DNA of 64,000 nucleotides. Source: Adiantum capillus-veneris (taxonomy: Eukaryota; Streptophyta; Polypodiopsida; Polypodiales; Pteridaceae). The stretch covers positions 108,662,912-108,726,911 of the forward strand of contig CM043963.1 of NCBI GenBank assembly GCA_014529385.2, in the 5' to 3' direction. The notes below the pieces were generated by a model. It saw only the letters and a program-made list of their open reading frames with translations. It was not told where the DNA came from and ran no database searches. The stretch's first letter is position 1; each line of letters begins with the position of its first letter. Both the position numbers and the translations under genes were made by a program. Below, one piece after another: positions 22,131-32,827 of the stretch.

Positions 22131-23896
22131 CTGATGTAGATTCCGTCCTCGAAAGCTATTGAGTTGAAGCTCGTTCGTCGAGGTGGAAGAGCATTTGAGA
22201 TGAATGTCCTTAGCCTTCTTCAGTCACTGCAAAATCAAACAACATTGGCACAGTAATTGCATTCTCATAAGCGATTAAAAATCATATGCAGTTTTAGGTA
22301 GACAAATTGATTGGTAACAGAATTTTAAATAATTTGTCAGCAATAAACATTAAATTTCAATATAATCAAATGCATAAACAGATGTAAAGGTAAAAAATTA
22401 AACAAGTCTGGGGTCGCTAATTAAACGGTCGAAAGGCACTAGAGATCGACTATTAATACCATGGGTAAGCTTCTTAATTTTCTCTGGTCAATTAAGTTGT
22501 TTAATCGCGAGAGCCAAGTATTTCATGTTCGAAGGCTGACTAGAGGCTATAGCTAGAAGACCTTGTAGTTAAGCTACGATAAAAGGAATTTCTCATGAAA
22601 TCATCGCCTGACTGATAACCTTTTCTTTGACCCCCCAAAGTCTTTTTACAGTGATTCAATTTTGATATGTATGCTTATTTTGTATGCCTTGGGTTTTTTG
22701 CTTTTCAAGGAAAAGCGCCCACATTGGGAACCTCTAGGGCTCTAGTACTATAGGCGATACATGTGAGTGAAGTACCAAATCAAGCTGAGATTTCTCTTCC
22801 AGCTTAAGATTTTACATTGTGGCACTTTGATATTTTTGTTTTTTCGTTTTCAGCATTTTAATTTTGTAACTTTGGGGGGTCATATAACACTGTTACACCT
22901 CCCCAGGCTCATCACACTAGTAAATTCCCTTTATAATACTTAAGCTAAAGGTCAATAGGGACTAAGCCCACTAGAAAGCCCTAGTATATTTCACACAATG
23001 TTGCCTAAATCAGATTAAGAACCTAAGTAACCATTGATTATCAGGAAGGCATTCCCCATGGTATTAAGAGAAGATCTCTAACACCTAACTTGGTCAAACT
23101 AGCTTAGTCGGACTGCTTGATTTTTAAATCTAGATAAGTGATTATGACAAAAAATTCATTGAATTTAATGTTTGGTACTAAGCAAATGCGTTGAAAATTA
23201 TGCTACCAATCACAATCAAAGCAGATAAACATGGATGCAAAAAGATAAGGGGCAATGCTAATGGACAAGAAACACCTGTTTGTGTCAATGGTCGTGCTTG
23301 ATTTGAAGTGTGAACGAGAGAAAGATCCCATGAAGGTCCAAATGCTAACCACAGCAACACGTTCCTGTACACACGAGGAAACACAAAGAATACCTCTAGG
23401 AGGCACATCAGTGGGAAGAAAGAACTTTGCTAATCACTCAACTCTAAAACAGAAACACTCCTATCGTACTAATCTTACCTACCTTCCATCACTTGAGTGT
23501 TGAGGATCAAAGGTGTTTTATGACATAGGTTTCTGTTTCAGTGTACCGGATGTGAATGTGTAGGTCTGGGTCATTGTTTTGACTTTTCTTGTGCATACTC
23601 GTTTGCTAATTGCTCTTGCTCTTTATTATTTTTGTTTTTTGTAAGTATAAGGCTTTATATGTACATTCCCTAAGATTGGGAGATTGAGAGGTCAGGGAGG
23701 AAGGTTGAGAGGGAAGCACGTGAATGATGGATGTCAACAAACACTCCCCCCTTCCTTGGGTAGATCATACCGTTTGAAATGTACTCGTCACCCTTTGAAA
23801 CCAATTGTTCCAGTTGGTAATAGGTGAGGATTTTTGCCAGTAGTTTTCTATTACCTTAGGTACCTCATTGAGTTGCAAGGGTGGTAAGGTACTCTC
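22131..23896 (-). other. 3' untranslated region of T2
   Basis: About 1.8 kb between the end of the W-x-P-K tail and the polypurine tract. I see no coding region, no palindromes like those of T1 and no ORF-X equivalent. Two overlapping - strand frames at 23178-23408 lack any motif. Confidence 0.5.
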
Positions 23897-24266
23897 CTAG
23901 GATCGAACTTGAAGTGGTTCATCAGATGATTCTTGAACACTGGGAAGTGTGGAATCCTTTGTAGCTTTATGGAGGTCCACTATTGTAGGTGGAGGCTGTG
24001 GGGAAGCTTTTACCTCTATGGATGCATTACATGAGGAGCTAGAAGCTTCATGGGACTCCCCCCTTCCTGAGCTAGGTGGAACAAATCGTTCCTTCTTCGG
24101 TACCCAAACTAGCTCTAGAGCGGGTGTGTAGCATTCTGTGATTTTTTTCTTTCCGCAATCGTTGATTTGTTTTGGAGCTACGGGATTGGGCACACATGGG
24201 TCAGGTGATAAGTAAGAACACAATCTACGTTTTGGCACCCAGATTTGATCATTTCCTTTATAGTCA
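23897..24266 (-). pseudogene. C-terminal end of the T2 polyprotein (W-x-P-K tail)
   Basis: Read on the - strand from the edge of the inverted-repeat insertion: QIWVPKRRL near 24225, LVWVPKKERFVPP near 24095, then a Ser/Pro-rich end and a stop at 23897. The W-[IV]-P-K motif matches the tail before the insertion (26190-26075) and the tail of T1, so this is the continuation of the same frame, displaced by the insertion. Confidence 0.65.
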
Positions 24267-24670
24267 TTAGGAGATTTCGAAGGCCTTTTGGAGGGCCTTT
24301 TGGAAGAGAGAGGAAAATAAGCTCCTCCAATGAGAGAAGATCCTACATTACGTAGAAAAATAGATTGATATTAACAAAAATATAAAAGGTGTCCCTCTCC
24401 TCATTTAATAATCTAGTAGTCCTTGAAGACGATCACTCTCTTTCATTTAATGCGAGCACCTTTTTCAGAAGGTAGATGCGGTGCATTTGATACGGCTTAC
24501 GTCATCACTAGAATTCAAAAAGTTACAAAACTATCAAGTGGTGGAAGATTTTGAAACTTTTGATACTGACAATGCGTCCGGAACGCCCAAATATCCTAGA
24601 AATGAATGTCCAATTGCCTAGCTCCGACATCCAAAGAGGCAAAGAATGTCAAAACCCCTAAAAGAATATT

Positions 24671-24917
24671 TTACTAACGGCGCGCGAAGGGGCATTCCAA
24701 AATTTTGAAATGCCTCATCGCGTCCCGTTAGGAAAAATCCCCTTTTTTCCTTTTTTAGAGAGCTTTTTGAGAGGAAAATGTCAAAAAATCTCTAAAAAGG
24801 CCTCCATCTATCACATAGGTTTTTTCTTCATCATCTTAGCCTTAGAGATCATAATTTGGGGTCTATAAGAGTGAGCACGCACACCCATTGTTACAATTCT
24901 ACAAAGTGCATTTTGAT

Positions 24918-24949
<32 letters not shown>

Positions 24950-25105
24950 AATATAACATACACACAAACACACAGAGACACAAATATAACATACACACAC
25001 ACAAACACACACACACAGAGACACACACACACACAGACACACACACTCACAAACACACAGACACACAAATATAACATACACACACACACACACAAACACA
25101 AAGAG

Positions 25106-25151
<46 letters not shown>

Positions 25152-25279
25152 CTATAGGCGCGCGTAGAGAGGCACAACCGGTGTGCATGTCTCTATGCGC
25201 GCCTTTAGTACTGTGCATCCACCAGTGTATGTGTTTATGTGTGTATATGTGAGTGTTATAGAGAGAGGAAGTAAGGCGG

Positions 25280-25324
<45 letters not shown>

Positions 25325-25467
25325 TTTCTGTTACCTTATACTAACGGCGCGAGGAGTTGTTTTTTGAGGTCAAAACATGCTCCACGCGCGCCGTTAGTAA
25401 TGGGAGTCTCTCACTCTCTATCTCTTTAAATATGCTAAGCTATAGAAAGGAGAGGGAGAGGGAGAGG

Positions 25468-25509
<42 letters not shown>

Positions 25510-25651
25510 ATGGTGCAAAAGTGCAATAGAGAAACATGGGTAGGCTTTCTTGAAAGATAATTGTCCAAAAATCACTAAAAAGAGCTTTGTACTAACGGTG
25601 CGCAGAGGGGCATTCTAGCATTTTAAAATGCCTCCTCGCGCGCCTTAAGTA
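24671..25651. repeat. Four GC-rich hairpins sharing a TACTAACGGCGCG stem
   Basis: Imperfect inverted repeats at 24671-24732, 25150-25211, 25338-25400 and 25590-25651. Each begins near ACTAACGGCGCG (ACTATAGGCGCG in the second) and ends near CGCGCCGTTAGT or a variant. Loops differ. The first and last lie in the two long arms and mirror each other; the middle two lie among microsatellites. Confidence 0.8.
24918..25148. repeat. (AC)n-rich and (CT)n microsatellites
   Basis: Interrupted AC repeats with a recurring AAATATAACATACAC word (24950, 24981, 25066) run to 25106, followed by about 20 CT units to 25148. GA runs follow at 25285-25321 and 25450-25508 inside the same inverted-repeat element. 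Confidence 0.9.
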
Positions 25652-25979
25652 AAAAGCCCATTTTTTGGGGTTTTTGGACATTTTTTGCCTCTCTAGATGT
25701 CGGAATGAGACAAGTAGACATTCGTTTTTAGGGTATTTTGGCGTTTTGGATGCATTGGTGGTGTCAAAAGCCTCAAAATCTATCACTATTTGACAGTTTG
25801 TGACTTTTCAACTTTCAGTGATGACGTAAACTACCTTGAATGCGCCGCACCTGCCTCCTGAAAAAGACGCTCACATTACATAAAAAAGTGACCGTTTTCA
25901 AGGACGATTGGGAATATAAATCTACTTTTTAAAGTGTCTGGTTGTCCTTTTGGACGTAGTCACAAGGTGCAAGTGCATT

Positions 25980-27692
25980 TTAAAAAAAGTTTCTAGAGAG
26001 AGAAATACAATTTCTTACAAGGCCCTCCAAATGGCCTCCGAAATTTTCTAATGAGCCTTGGGCTTCCAATAGTCGTTTAGGAATCCAACGCAACATTTCT
26101 TTACATTTCTTGGGGCAAATGGGACGTCTCTTACCAGGCTCCTGTCTTTTAGCATTGGCTATGGTTGCTAAAGAAGCTTTAGGGACCCACTTGTATGTTT
26201 TCTTCGTTATATTGGGATGGGTCTTGTGTGTCTCAAGCTTTATTTCAGCTACATCAATTGAAGCTCTAGAGACTTGGGCTATGGGGACATATGGTTCAAC
26301 CTCTTGGACATGCAATGTTTTGGGTTTTATTTCCTTAAGAGGCAATATCTCAGGGACTATGGCTTGCATGGCAAGGCTACGAGTTGGTTTTTGTGTTGTG
26401 ACACCCCCTGTCCCCCAATCAATAGTGCATTTGGTGGCTATCATCCACGTGCATCCTAGGTTTATATTACCCTCCATAGTTCCAACAAGCATGACCAAAA
26501 AGTCTTGAGCTACAACCCCATTGTCATAACTGACGGAAGTGTGTCAGATTCCAAAAACTGCAGTTTTTTTCCTATTGACACCCTTGACTTGGATAATACT
26601 CTCAAATAGAGGTGGCTTCCCTAACCGACACCACACCCCATATGATAGCAGATTATATTTAGCACCCGTGTCCAATAAGGCATTTTATAGCACTTTTCCA
26701 TAGGTGATGTTTAGCTCAATAGGGTATCGTAGAGGTGTGTCACAGTCCAACCAATCCTCATCGGTTTCAACGTGGAAAGCATGTGTGACTCCAAGGTTAG
26801 CCTCTCGTTTTTGTCTTATGCGTTGTTGTCGCTCCTTAGCCTCGGCTTGAGCTTGTATCTTCTTCAATTATGTTTATGCCTTAGCTGCCTTTTTCGTATG
26901 GATGGCACGTAGCTCCTCTTGGCTTAAAGGATCATAGTATCTTTTAAATTTGCTCCCATTGAGGAATCCAATGGTTTCAACTCCATCAAGAGTCTCCACA
27001 TGAATGGTTCCTTGTGGGGTGATCTCACATACTCTATATGGTCCTTTTCCCGCATATTTCAAGTTTTTCTTTTCATTACGCACTCCATACATAAGGACTT
27101 TATCACCAACATTGATATCTTTGTTCTTTAGATGACGGTCAAACCATTTCTTCCTCCTATCTTTCTCCACAAGTGCATTTTGCACAGCTAATTGCCTCTC
27201 TTCATCTAGCCTTTCAAGGATATATAATCGCTCAACTAAGGGGTTACCATCCCAACCTTCTTGAGAAGCTACTCGAAGACTAGGAACGACAAACTCCCAT
27301 GGCATAACCGCTTCTTGGCCATACACCATCTTGAATGGTGTGCAGTTAATGGCAACTTTGTACGCAGTACAATAAGCCCATAGAGCTGATGTTAGCTTTA
27401 AATCCCAATCTGTGCAATGAGCTTTCACCGTTTTGGATAAGATAGAGATTAAGGTCTTATTGGTGCTCTCAACTTGGCCATTTGCTTGTGGATAATAAGG
27501 TGTGGACTTATGGTGAGCTATCATAAAATTGGTAGTGAGTTCTTTTATTACTCCATTTATAAAATGAGTACCATTGTCACTCACAATCTCAAAGGGACAA
27601 CCAAATCTTGTAATAATGTTCTCAAAGAGAAACTTGGCAGTTAACCTCGCATCGGCCTTACGTGTCGCCCTAGCTTCTGCCCACTTTGTCAC
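25980..27692 (-). pseudogene. T2 integrase core and C-terminus fused to a second retropepsin-like domain and tail
   Basis: One frame runs from 27692 to the insertion near 26056. The integrase catalytic Asp is in SDNGTHF and the Glu in PQANGQVEST; a GPY/F-like module follows (AGKGPYRV, then NGSKFKRYY). After two TAA codons (26874-26876, 26868-26870) the frame goes on through a QAEAKER linker to a retropepsin-like domain with LLDTGAKYNLLS (near 26670) and a LG.TWM...C.IDW strand (near 26450-26400). TAA at 26685 and TGA at 26544 interrupt it. Two Trp motifs follow (KWVPK near 26190, RWIPK near 26080). Each stop fits a C-to-T change in a Gln or Arg codon. T2 also has a normal protease before RT, so this is a second copy of the fold. 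Confidence 0.75.
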
Positions 27693-27696
27693 ATAG

Positions 27697-28359
27697 TCAT
27701 GGCAACGATAATATATCGAGATTGAGTGCTACGAGCTGCCGGACTAATTGGGCTACAAAGTCTAAACCCCATTTTTCAAATGGTTGAGTCACTTTAACAG
27801 GATGTAAGGGCATCCTATCCTTTTGTTGTGTGATCTTGTAACGTTGGCATTCATCACATCCTTTTGCAAAAAGTGATGCATCCTTGAATAAGGTAGGCCA
27901 CCAATAGCCTGATTGCAACACCTTTCTAGCTATTAGTTCCCCTGAGAAATGTCCGCCGGCTATACCCATGTGGGCTTCTTGCAGTATGTATAAATACTCA
28001 TCCTCACGGGCACAACGTCTAAGAATATCATCCTTCCCTATCCTATAGAGAGTTCCCGCAATGAGAGAGTAAGATTCACATTCTTTTAACAGTTTTCGAG
28101 CTCTGTCTTTATGAAGCTCTTTGGGTGGAAAACCATTAACTAGAAAGTTCACAATCTTCTCACTCCATTCAGGTATGGTTTCGAGTAGGAATAGAGAAGT
28201 ATCAGGCAATTCATCATCGACTCCAGTAGGGGCTTCACCATTGGGTATGCGAGACAAACGATCAGCCATGACATGTCTTTTACCAGGTCTCACCACAACG
28301 ATAAAATCAAACTCAAGGAGAATTAACAACCATCGTATAATTCTTCCCCCGTGGAACAA
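27697..28359 (-). pseudogene. T2 RNase H end and integrase N-terminal zinc domain
   Basis: It begins with GRIIRWLLILLEFDF and RPGKRHVMADRLSR, the usual bridge after RNase H. The integrase zinc domain follows: H...H spacing in EAHMGIAGGHFS and CDECQR. GLDFVAQ holds the first catalytic Asp. A frameshift near 27695 separates it from the rest of the integrase. Confidence 0.8.
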
Positions 28360-28880
28360 GGTTTATTTACTAGATACAACAAGGCTTGATGATCAACATA
28401 GAACACAAACTTGTTGGCCAAAAGGTAGTAACAAAATTTCTTCACTGTATAAATCATACCTAATTCTTCTCGCTTTGTAGTGGTGTAGTTTCTTTCGGCA
28501 TCATTCAACTGACGACTTGAAAAGCTAATGGGGTAGTCCAGTTTATGTTCTCCTGGTTGAGCTAGAACACACCCAATAGCAAAGTTCGATGCATCAATAT
28601 GCACATGAAAAATTACATTCCAATCGGGCACTCGTAAAATAGGAGCGGTAGTCAAGGTCTTTTTCAATGACTCATAAGCATGGTCACACTCCACAGTCCA
28701 TTGGAACTCAATAAGAAGCTTGTACAAAGGACGAGCTATCTTGGCAAAGTTTAAAATAAACCGTCGGTAATAACCAACTTGGCCCATGAACCTTTGAACT
28801 CCTCTATAATTTGTAGGTGGTGGCAATTCAGCAATGGCTTTAATTTTTCTCTCATCTGTGGAAATCCCATTTTTGGACAC
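28323..28880 (-). pseudogene. T2 RNase H
   Basis: It starts with VSKNGIS and the connection YRRFILNFAKIARPL, followed by a retroviral-type RNase H: HIDASNFAIGCVLAQ (first Asp), REELGMIY (Glu) and YVDHQALLYL (second Asp). It is displaced from RT by a one-base frameshift near 28885 and from the next block by another near 28355. Confidence 0.85.
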
Positions 28881-28888
28881 TATATGCC

Positions 28889-29755
28889 CTAAATGACTCC
28901 ATGTTTAACCCAAAATTGGCATTTGAAAGGGTTTAAGGAGATGCGATACAATCTACACTTCTCAAACACTTTTCGTAAGCATGATAGACGTTCTTTCCAA
29001 GAGGAATAAACACAAAGATCATCTAAGAAAGCTTCACAAAACTCCCTCAAATATTCTCTAAAAGCAGTGTTTATTAATCTTTGAAAGGTAGCAGGGGCAT
29101 TGGTTAAACCAAAAGCCATAACACGAAATGCGAACACTCCAAATTCGGTTATAAAGGTTGTTTTAGCTTGGTCCTCTAAGGCAATTGTGATTTGATTGTA
29201 GCCAGAGTACCCATCTAAAAAGCTATAAGCTTCCTTCCCTGCAACTCTTTCAAGCACATGTTCTGAATATGGCAAGGGGTAATGGTCCCTCCTAGTGGCG
29301 GCATTGACCTTCTTGAGATCCACGCACACTCTGAGTTTCCCATTCTTTTTTGGCACAATCACTATTGGAGACACCCATTCTGAGTGCTCAATAGGATATA
29401 TGAATCCGCATTCCACAAGCTTTTCAGTCTCTTCTTGAATGATTTTTGCATATTTAGGATTCATTGGGTAGGGTCGTTGCTGAACTGGTTTAGCCATGCT
29501 ATTCATAGGGATTGTGTGTTGCACCAGGGAAGGTGGAACACCTTTCATATCATGATAAGTCCAGGAAAATATATCCCTGAATTCCTTGAGAAGTTCTTTA
29601 AGTACACACTCCTCAGTCTCGGTCAGATCTTGGGCAATGAAAACAGGTTTAGACTCTTCTCCTGGGTCTGCTAACTCTATTTCCTTAACTATCGCTAGAC
29701 CATCATAGACTCCATTGCTCCCATCGATAGGTTTTCTTTGAGCCTTTGTATACAC
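28889..29755 (-). CDS. T2 reverse transcriptase
   Basis: 289 codons open. Motifs in order: YPIEHSEWVSPIVIVPKKNGKLRVCVDLKKVN, SFLDGYSGYNQI (motif A Asp), [12 protein letters not shown], and FLDDLCVYS (the catalytic YxDD equivalent). This is a typical Ty3/gypsy RT, copying element RNA into DNA. The upstream 60 residues (IFSWTYHDMKGV) are the conserved lead-in. Catalytic residues are intact, but the polyprotein around it is broken. Confidence 0.9.
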   Translation of the reverse strand: MYTKAQRKPIDGSNGVYDGLAIVKEIELADPGEESKPVFIAQDLTETEECVLKELLKEFRDIFSWTYHDMKGVPPSLVQHTIPMNSMAKPVQQRPYPMNPKYAKIIQEETEKLVECGFIYPIEHSEWVSPIVIVPKKNGKLRVCVDLKKVNAATRRDHYPLPYSEHVLERVAGKEAYSFLDGYSGYNQITIALEDQAKTTFITEFGVFAFRVMAFGLTNAPATFQRLINTAFREYLREFCEAFLDDLCVYSSWKERLSCLRKVFEKCRLYRISLNPFKCQFWVKHGVI

Positions 29756-29869
29756 AACCTTACGTTCCTCTGTGGTATAGGATTTGAAATGTTCAGGTTG
29801 TGCAGGGTGTAAGTCTGTGGAGTCCTATTGTTCTGTGGATTGTGATTTAACTTCTGATTCCTTTTGTTG

Positions 29870-30529
29870 TTAAGCTAACTCTCGATTTTGTCGTCTCCTT
29901 ACGGTACGGCTCAACTTTGGCTTCTCTGTAGCCTCTAGTTGTGTGATGTCAATGGGTTGTGGACTACACCACATAATGCTTTGAAGGTATTCACCCCAGT
30001 TATCTACCAACTTCCGATGAGCATCACATGCCCCTATATAATTAAGCCATTCTGCGGTAGATTTCTTTTCATTTATTCTAGCACGCACATTTTCTCGATA
30101 TCGTCGCCTCTTATATCTCTTACTCTTCTTGTTTAATTCTCGATTATGGTCGATTTCTAGTGAAGACTCATTAGATGAATCACTACTTGTGTCTTCTGCT
30201 CCCTTGGATAGATTATCATCTAGGTTACCACTGGGCCCTGAATGGTTTGTCCCCACATTTGCACTAAGATTTAACTCAGATTCTTCATCCTCAGAGTCAA
30301 TTTCAACTGATGATTTTGACCCCAAATCGTGTGGGCTATAGTCTTGTGAGGCGCTACTGGTTCCAATGCCGGTCAAACTTTCATCTTGTAGATCATCAGA
30401 AGCTATATGCATTGCTTCTAGCATATTTAAGGGTACCAGTGGTGGTATTTCATCCCCCTCAGGTGTTACCAAGGTCGTCCACCTATTTCCCCAAGTGTCT
30501 ACAGTTGCTGCTAGGTGGACCCAATCCAC
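29870..30529 (-). CDS. T2 acidic linker region between protease and RT
   Basis: A 219-residue frame, very acidic and Ser-rich in the middle (DSEDEESELN, then SSDSSNESS), then a basic stretch (KKSKRYKRRRYRENVRARI) and a short Trp-containing C-terminus. No domain recognised. It lies within the element between protease and RT, and is probably a spacer of the polyprotein. Confidence 0.5.
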   Translation of the reverse strand: MDWVHLAATVDTWGNRWTTLVTPEGDEIPPLVPLNMLEAMHIASDDLQDESLTGIGTSSASQDYSPHDLGSKSSVEIDSEDEESELNLSANVGTNHSGPSGNLDDNLSKGAEDTSSDSSNESSLEIDHNRELNKKSKRYKRRRYRENVRARINEKKSTAEWLNYIGACDAHRKLVDNWGEYLQSIMWCSPQPIDITQLEATEKPKLSRTVRRRQNRELA

Positions 30530-30730
30530 ATTGTTCTACTCAGTCATCCCAGGTAGTACATCCATATAAGGAGAATCTTCCCCAACATCAGTGACCGCTT
30601 TACACGTGTAACAATACTGCAATGGGGCCGAGTGAACTGTGGTGTCAAATCTATGATCAATTATAAACCTGTTTCCTAGAGGATGTGCTCGACAAGTAAC
30701 AAGATCCACTCGAATGACAGAATCTTGGAA

Positions 30731-31198
30731 CTACAAGTAGACATGGTTTTTAGACCAGTCATGCACCATTTTTGCTTCCCTCATGAAAGGACGTCCTAAG
30801 ATCATCTCCGATGCCATAGTGTGTGTGGAGAAATCCATAACAATAAAATTAATCCTTATTTTATGTCCAAAGACCTTAATCTTGAGATCTTCTAGCATCC
30901 CAATAGGTTTAACAATAGAGCCATTGGCCATCTTCACTACTATGGTTGTGGTCGCAATGTGAGGTCTTCCCATATTTTCCCAACATTTTTTAGTCACAAT
31001 GCTAACCCCAGCGCCACCATCAAGGATTCCCTTCAGAGTTAATCCCTTAGTAGTGATTGGTATGGTTGCATTGGATTCATCACCCTCAAAGTATTGTCCC
31101 AACTTGTTAACAGGTATTTCTATAACAAGGTTCTCATGTAGGTTGGGTTGTGGGTCTAAGTGTTCCTCTTCTATTGGCATCTCCCCAGCTCCATCCAT
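30731..31198 (-). CDS. T2 canonical retropepsin (first protease)
   Basis: 155 residues with LDGGAGVSIVTKKCW, the D-x-G-A/S active-site loop, then MILGRPFMREAKMVHDW, the usual ILGRPW strand. Gly replaces the common Ser/Thr after Asp, which is frequent in Ty3/gypsy elements. It would cleave the Gag-Pol polyprotein. It sits before RT, the normal position, which makes the post-integrase protease-like domain an extra. Confidence 0.8.
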   Translation of the reverse strand: MDGAGEMPIEEEHLDPQPNLHENLVIEIPVNKLGQYFEGDESNATIPITTKGLTLKGILDGGAGVSIVTKKCWENMGRPHIATTTIVVKMANGSIVKPIGMLEDLKIKVFGHKIRINFIVMDFSTHTMASEMILGRPFMREAKMVHDWSKNHVYL

Positions 31199-31515
31199 CT
31201 GTGCAAATTGTGGTAGCCAAACTTTAGTTCTCCATTGAGGAAGGCTCGAAGAGCTGAGACTAGCTCAGGGTCTTTATATAGTTTGGACATGATGGTGGTT
31301 CTAACTTCTGAAGACCATCAATTTGGCAATGTTTAACGGCACCTTCTGGCCTTGAGTCCCTTGATAGGATCCATTTCTTCTATAGGATCAGGTAGTCCCT
31401 CTGTAAACATTCTTTCCATCAAGAAGTGAGTACTCCCACTTTCCCGTGACTTTAAGTCACTTTCTTCTTGGATGACGCTAGGTATGTCCAAGGGTCTATG
31501 GACTTGGTGAGGTTG

Positions 31516-32827
31516 TTATTGCGTAGGGAACACGGTGTCTGTAATCTGGATCTTCCTAGGTGTTGGTTCTAGATCCCTTTGGGTATCTTCTACCAAGCTC
31601 CTTAATTGCTTGACTCGCTCAATCTCCTCTGTAGGGTTTGGGTAAGTTCCTATCTTCTTTTTGGATCCTGGCCATTGTGGCTCATGAAGATCTTCCTTGT
31701 TGGTTTCTATGTGAGTGGTCGTTTTGGTCTCCATGGTTTCTCCTGAATCAGAATCCTCTTCAGTGTTATTCATATATACAGGGTCGTCACCAGTCCCTTT
31801 TTTGGTCTTTGAACTGGGGTCTGACTTCGACGCTGCTTTTTGCAATCTCTTCCTTCGTGTTTTCTTCTTTTTCTGAGATTGGGCAATTGATGCCGTGTCT
31901 CTTTCCTCAAGAATTTTTTTTTTTTTTGGAGCATCGATCGTGTGAGTACGTTTACTGCTACCACAGGTGTACTTGGTGATGGCTCCTCGGTAACTTCAAT
32001 CATGTTTAATGGCGTGATCTTCGGTGCATTTGGATTATTTGGACATTGGGCAATCAAATGATCTATGCCACATCGATTACACATGAGTATCGGCATTGTA
32101 GACGTGCTCGCTTGATTGGTTTGCATTAGTGTGGCGTTCTTTTGTAGCCTAATAGGACACTCGGCTACACGATGTGGACCTCCACACTAATAGCATTGAA
32201 GAGGTGGACTCTTAGCAGCGTAATTGATATTTTGGCCCCTTGCCGCAAGAGCAGCTACTTGATATATAGGTTTGACTTGTCCCCAATAGTCCTCCATGTA
32301 GTATTGTGGACTTTCTTCAAGCACATACATCCCATAGGCGATATTAAGATCTATATCTTCCTCACAGCCTTCCAAACAAGAAATAGATGACTCACAACCC
32401 ATTTGATTCACAGAAGTGATTCTTGGATGTGGTGGTTGCGGTCCTAGCACTGGAGGTGGTAAGGGTGTTGTTTGAACAACATTTTGGACCCTAGGGACCA
32501 TGTGTTGTGTTGTTTGTTCAAGAGGTGGGGCCGGCATCAAGGCATCAATGCGGGTACTCGAGGTGTGTTTGTCCATTCTAAGGTTGGTCTATTGGCCATC
32601 GCGCGCTTAAATACTATACAATCCTTAGCTTGATAACCATACCTCCCACATGCATTGCAGTTCCCATTGAATTTTACTCTAAAAGTAGGGCATTCACTGG
32701 TACTATGCGGTCCATAGCATACTGAGCACCATTGTTGATCCCTTCTGGGATACATATGATTGTTTTGCAGAGCACGATTGTCTGTAAGACTCTCTTGAAT
32801 AGCCTTGGTGAGATCTGCTAAAGTCAT
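31516..32827 (-). pseudogene. T2 Gag C-terminal part with four zinc knuckles
   Basis: In order on the - strand: CSVCYGPHSTSEC, then CNACGRYGYQAKDC (His replaced by Tyr), a Pro-rich stretch, then CY-stop-CGGPHRVAEC (TAG near 32190 where a residue is expected) and CNRCGIDHLIAQC. Four CCHC-like knuckles are more than the usual one or two. A Lys-rich and Ser/Glu-rich end follows with frameshifts (32126-31770, 31845-31516). Knuckles bind element RNA. Confidence 0.7.

Larger units (their letters stand above)
24267..26056. mobile_element. Non-autonomous element with about 500-bp terminal inverted repeats
   Basis: Left arm about 24267-24790 and right arm about 25555-26056 are inverted copies. For example TCATTAGGAGATTTCGAAGG at 24264 pairs with the reverse complement of 26035-26056, and the ATGTCGGAATG-like and GATGACGTAA-like blocks pair likewise. 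It encodes nothing recognisable. It carries four hairpins built on TACTAACGGCGCG and (AC)n, (CT)n and (AG)n runs. It splits the T2 tail gene. The superfamily is uncertain: long arms suggest a Mutator-like or foldback element, whereas the ACTAACGG hairpins recall CACTA subterminal repeats. I could not fix a target duplication. Confidence 0.75.

Noticed and set aside
24505-25850. CACTA transposon with ends at 24506 and about 25823
   Set aside because: CACTAGAA and an inverted CACTGAAA do occur there, but the inverted similarity continues well outside them, so they are not the element ends.
26110-26508. 132-residue + strand frame
   Set aside because: It is the antisense of the T2 second-protease region and has no motif of its own.
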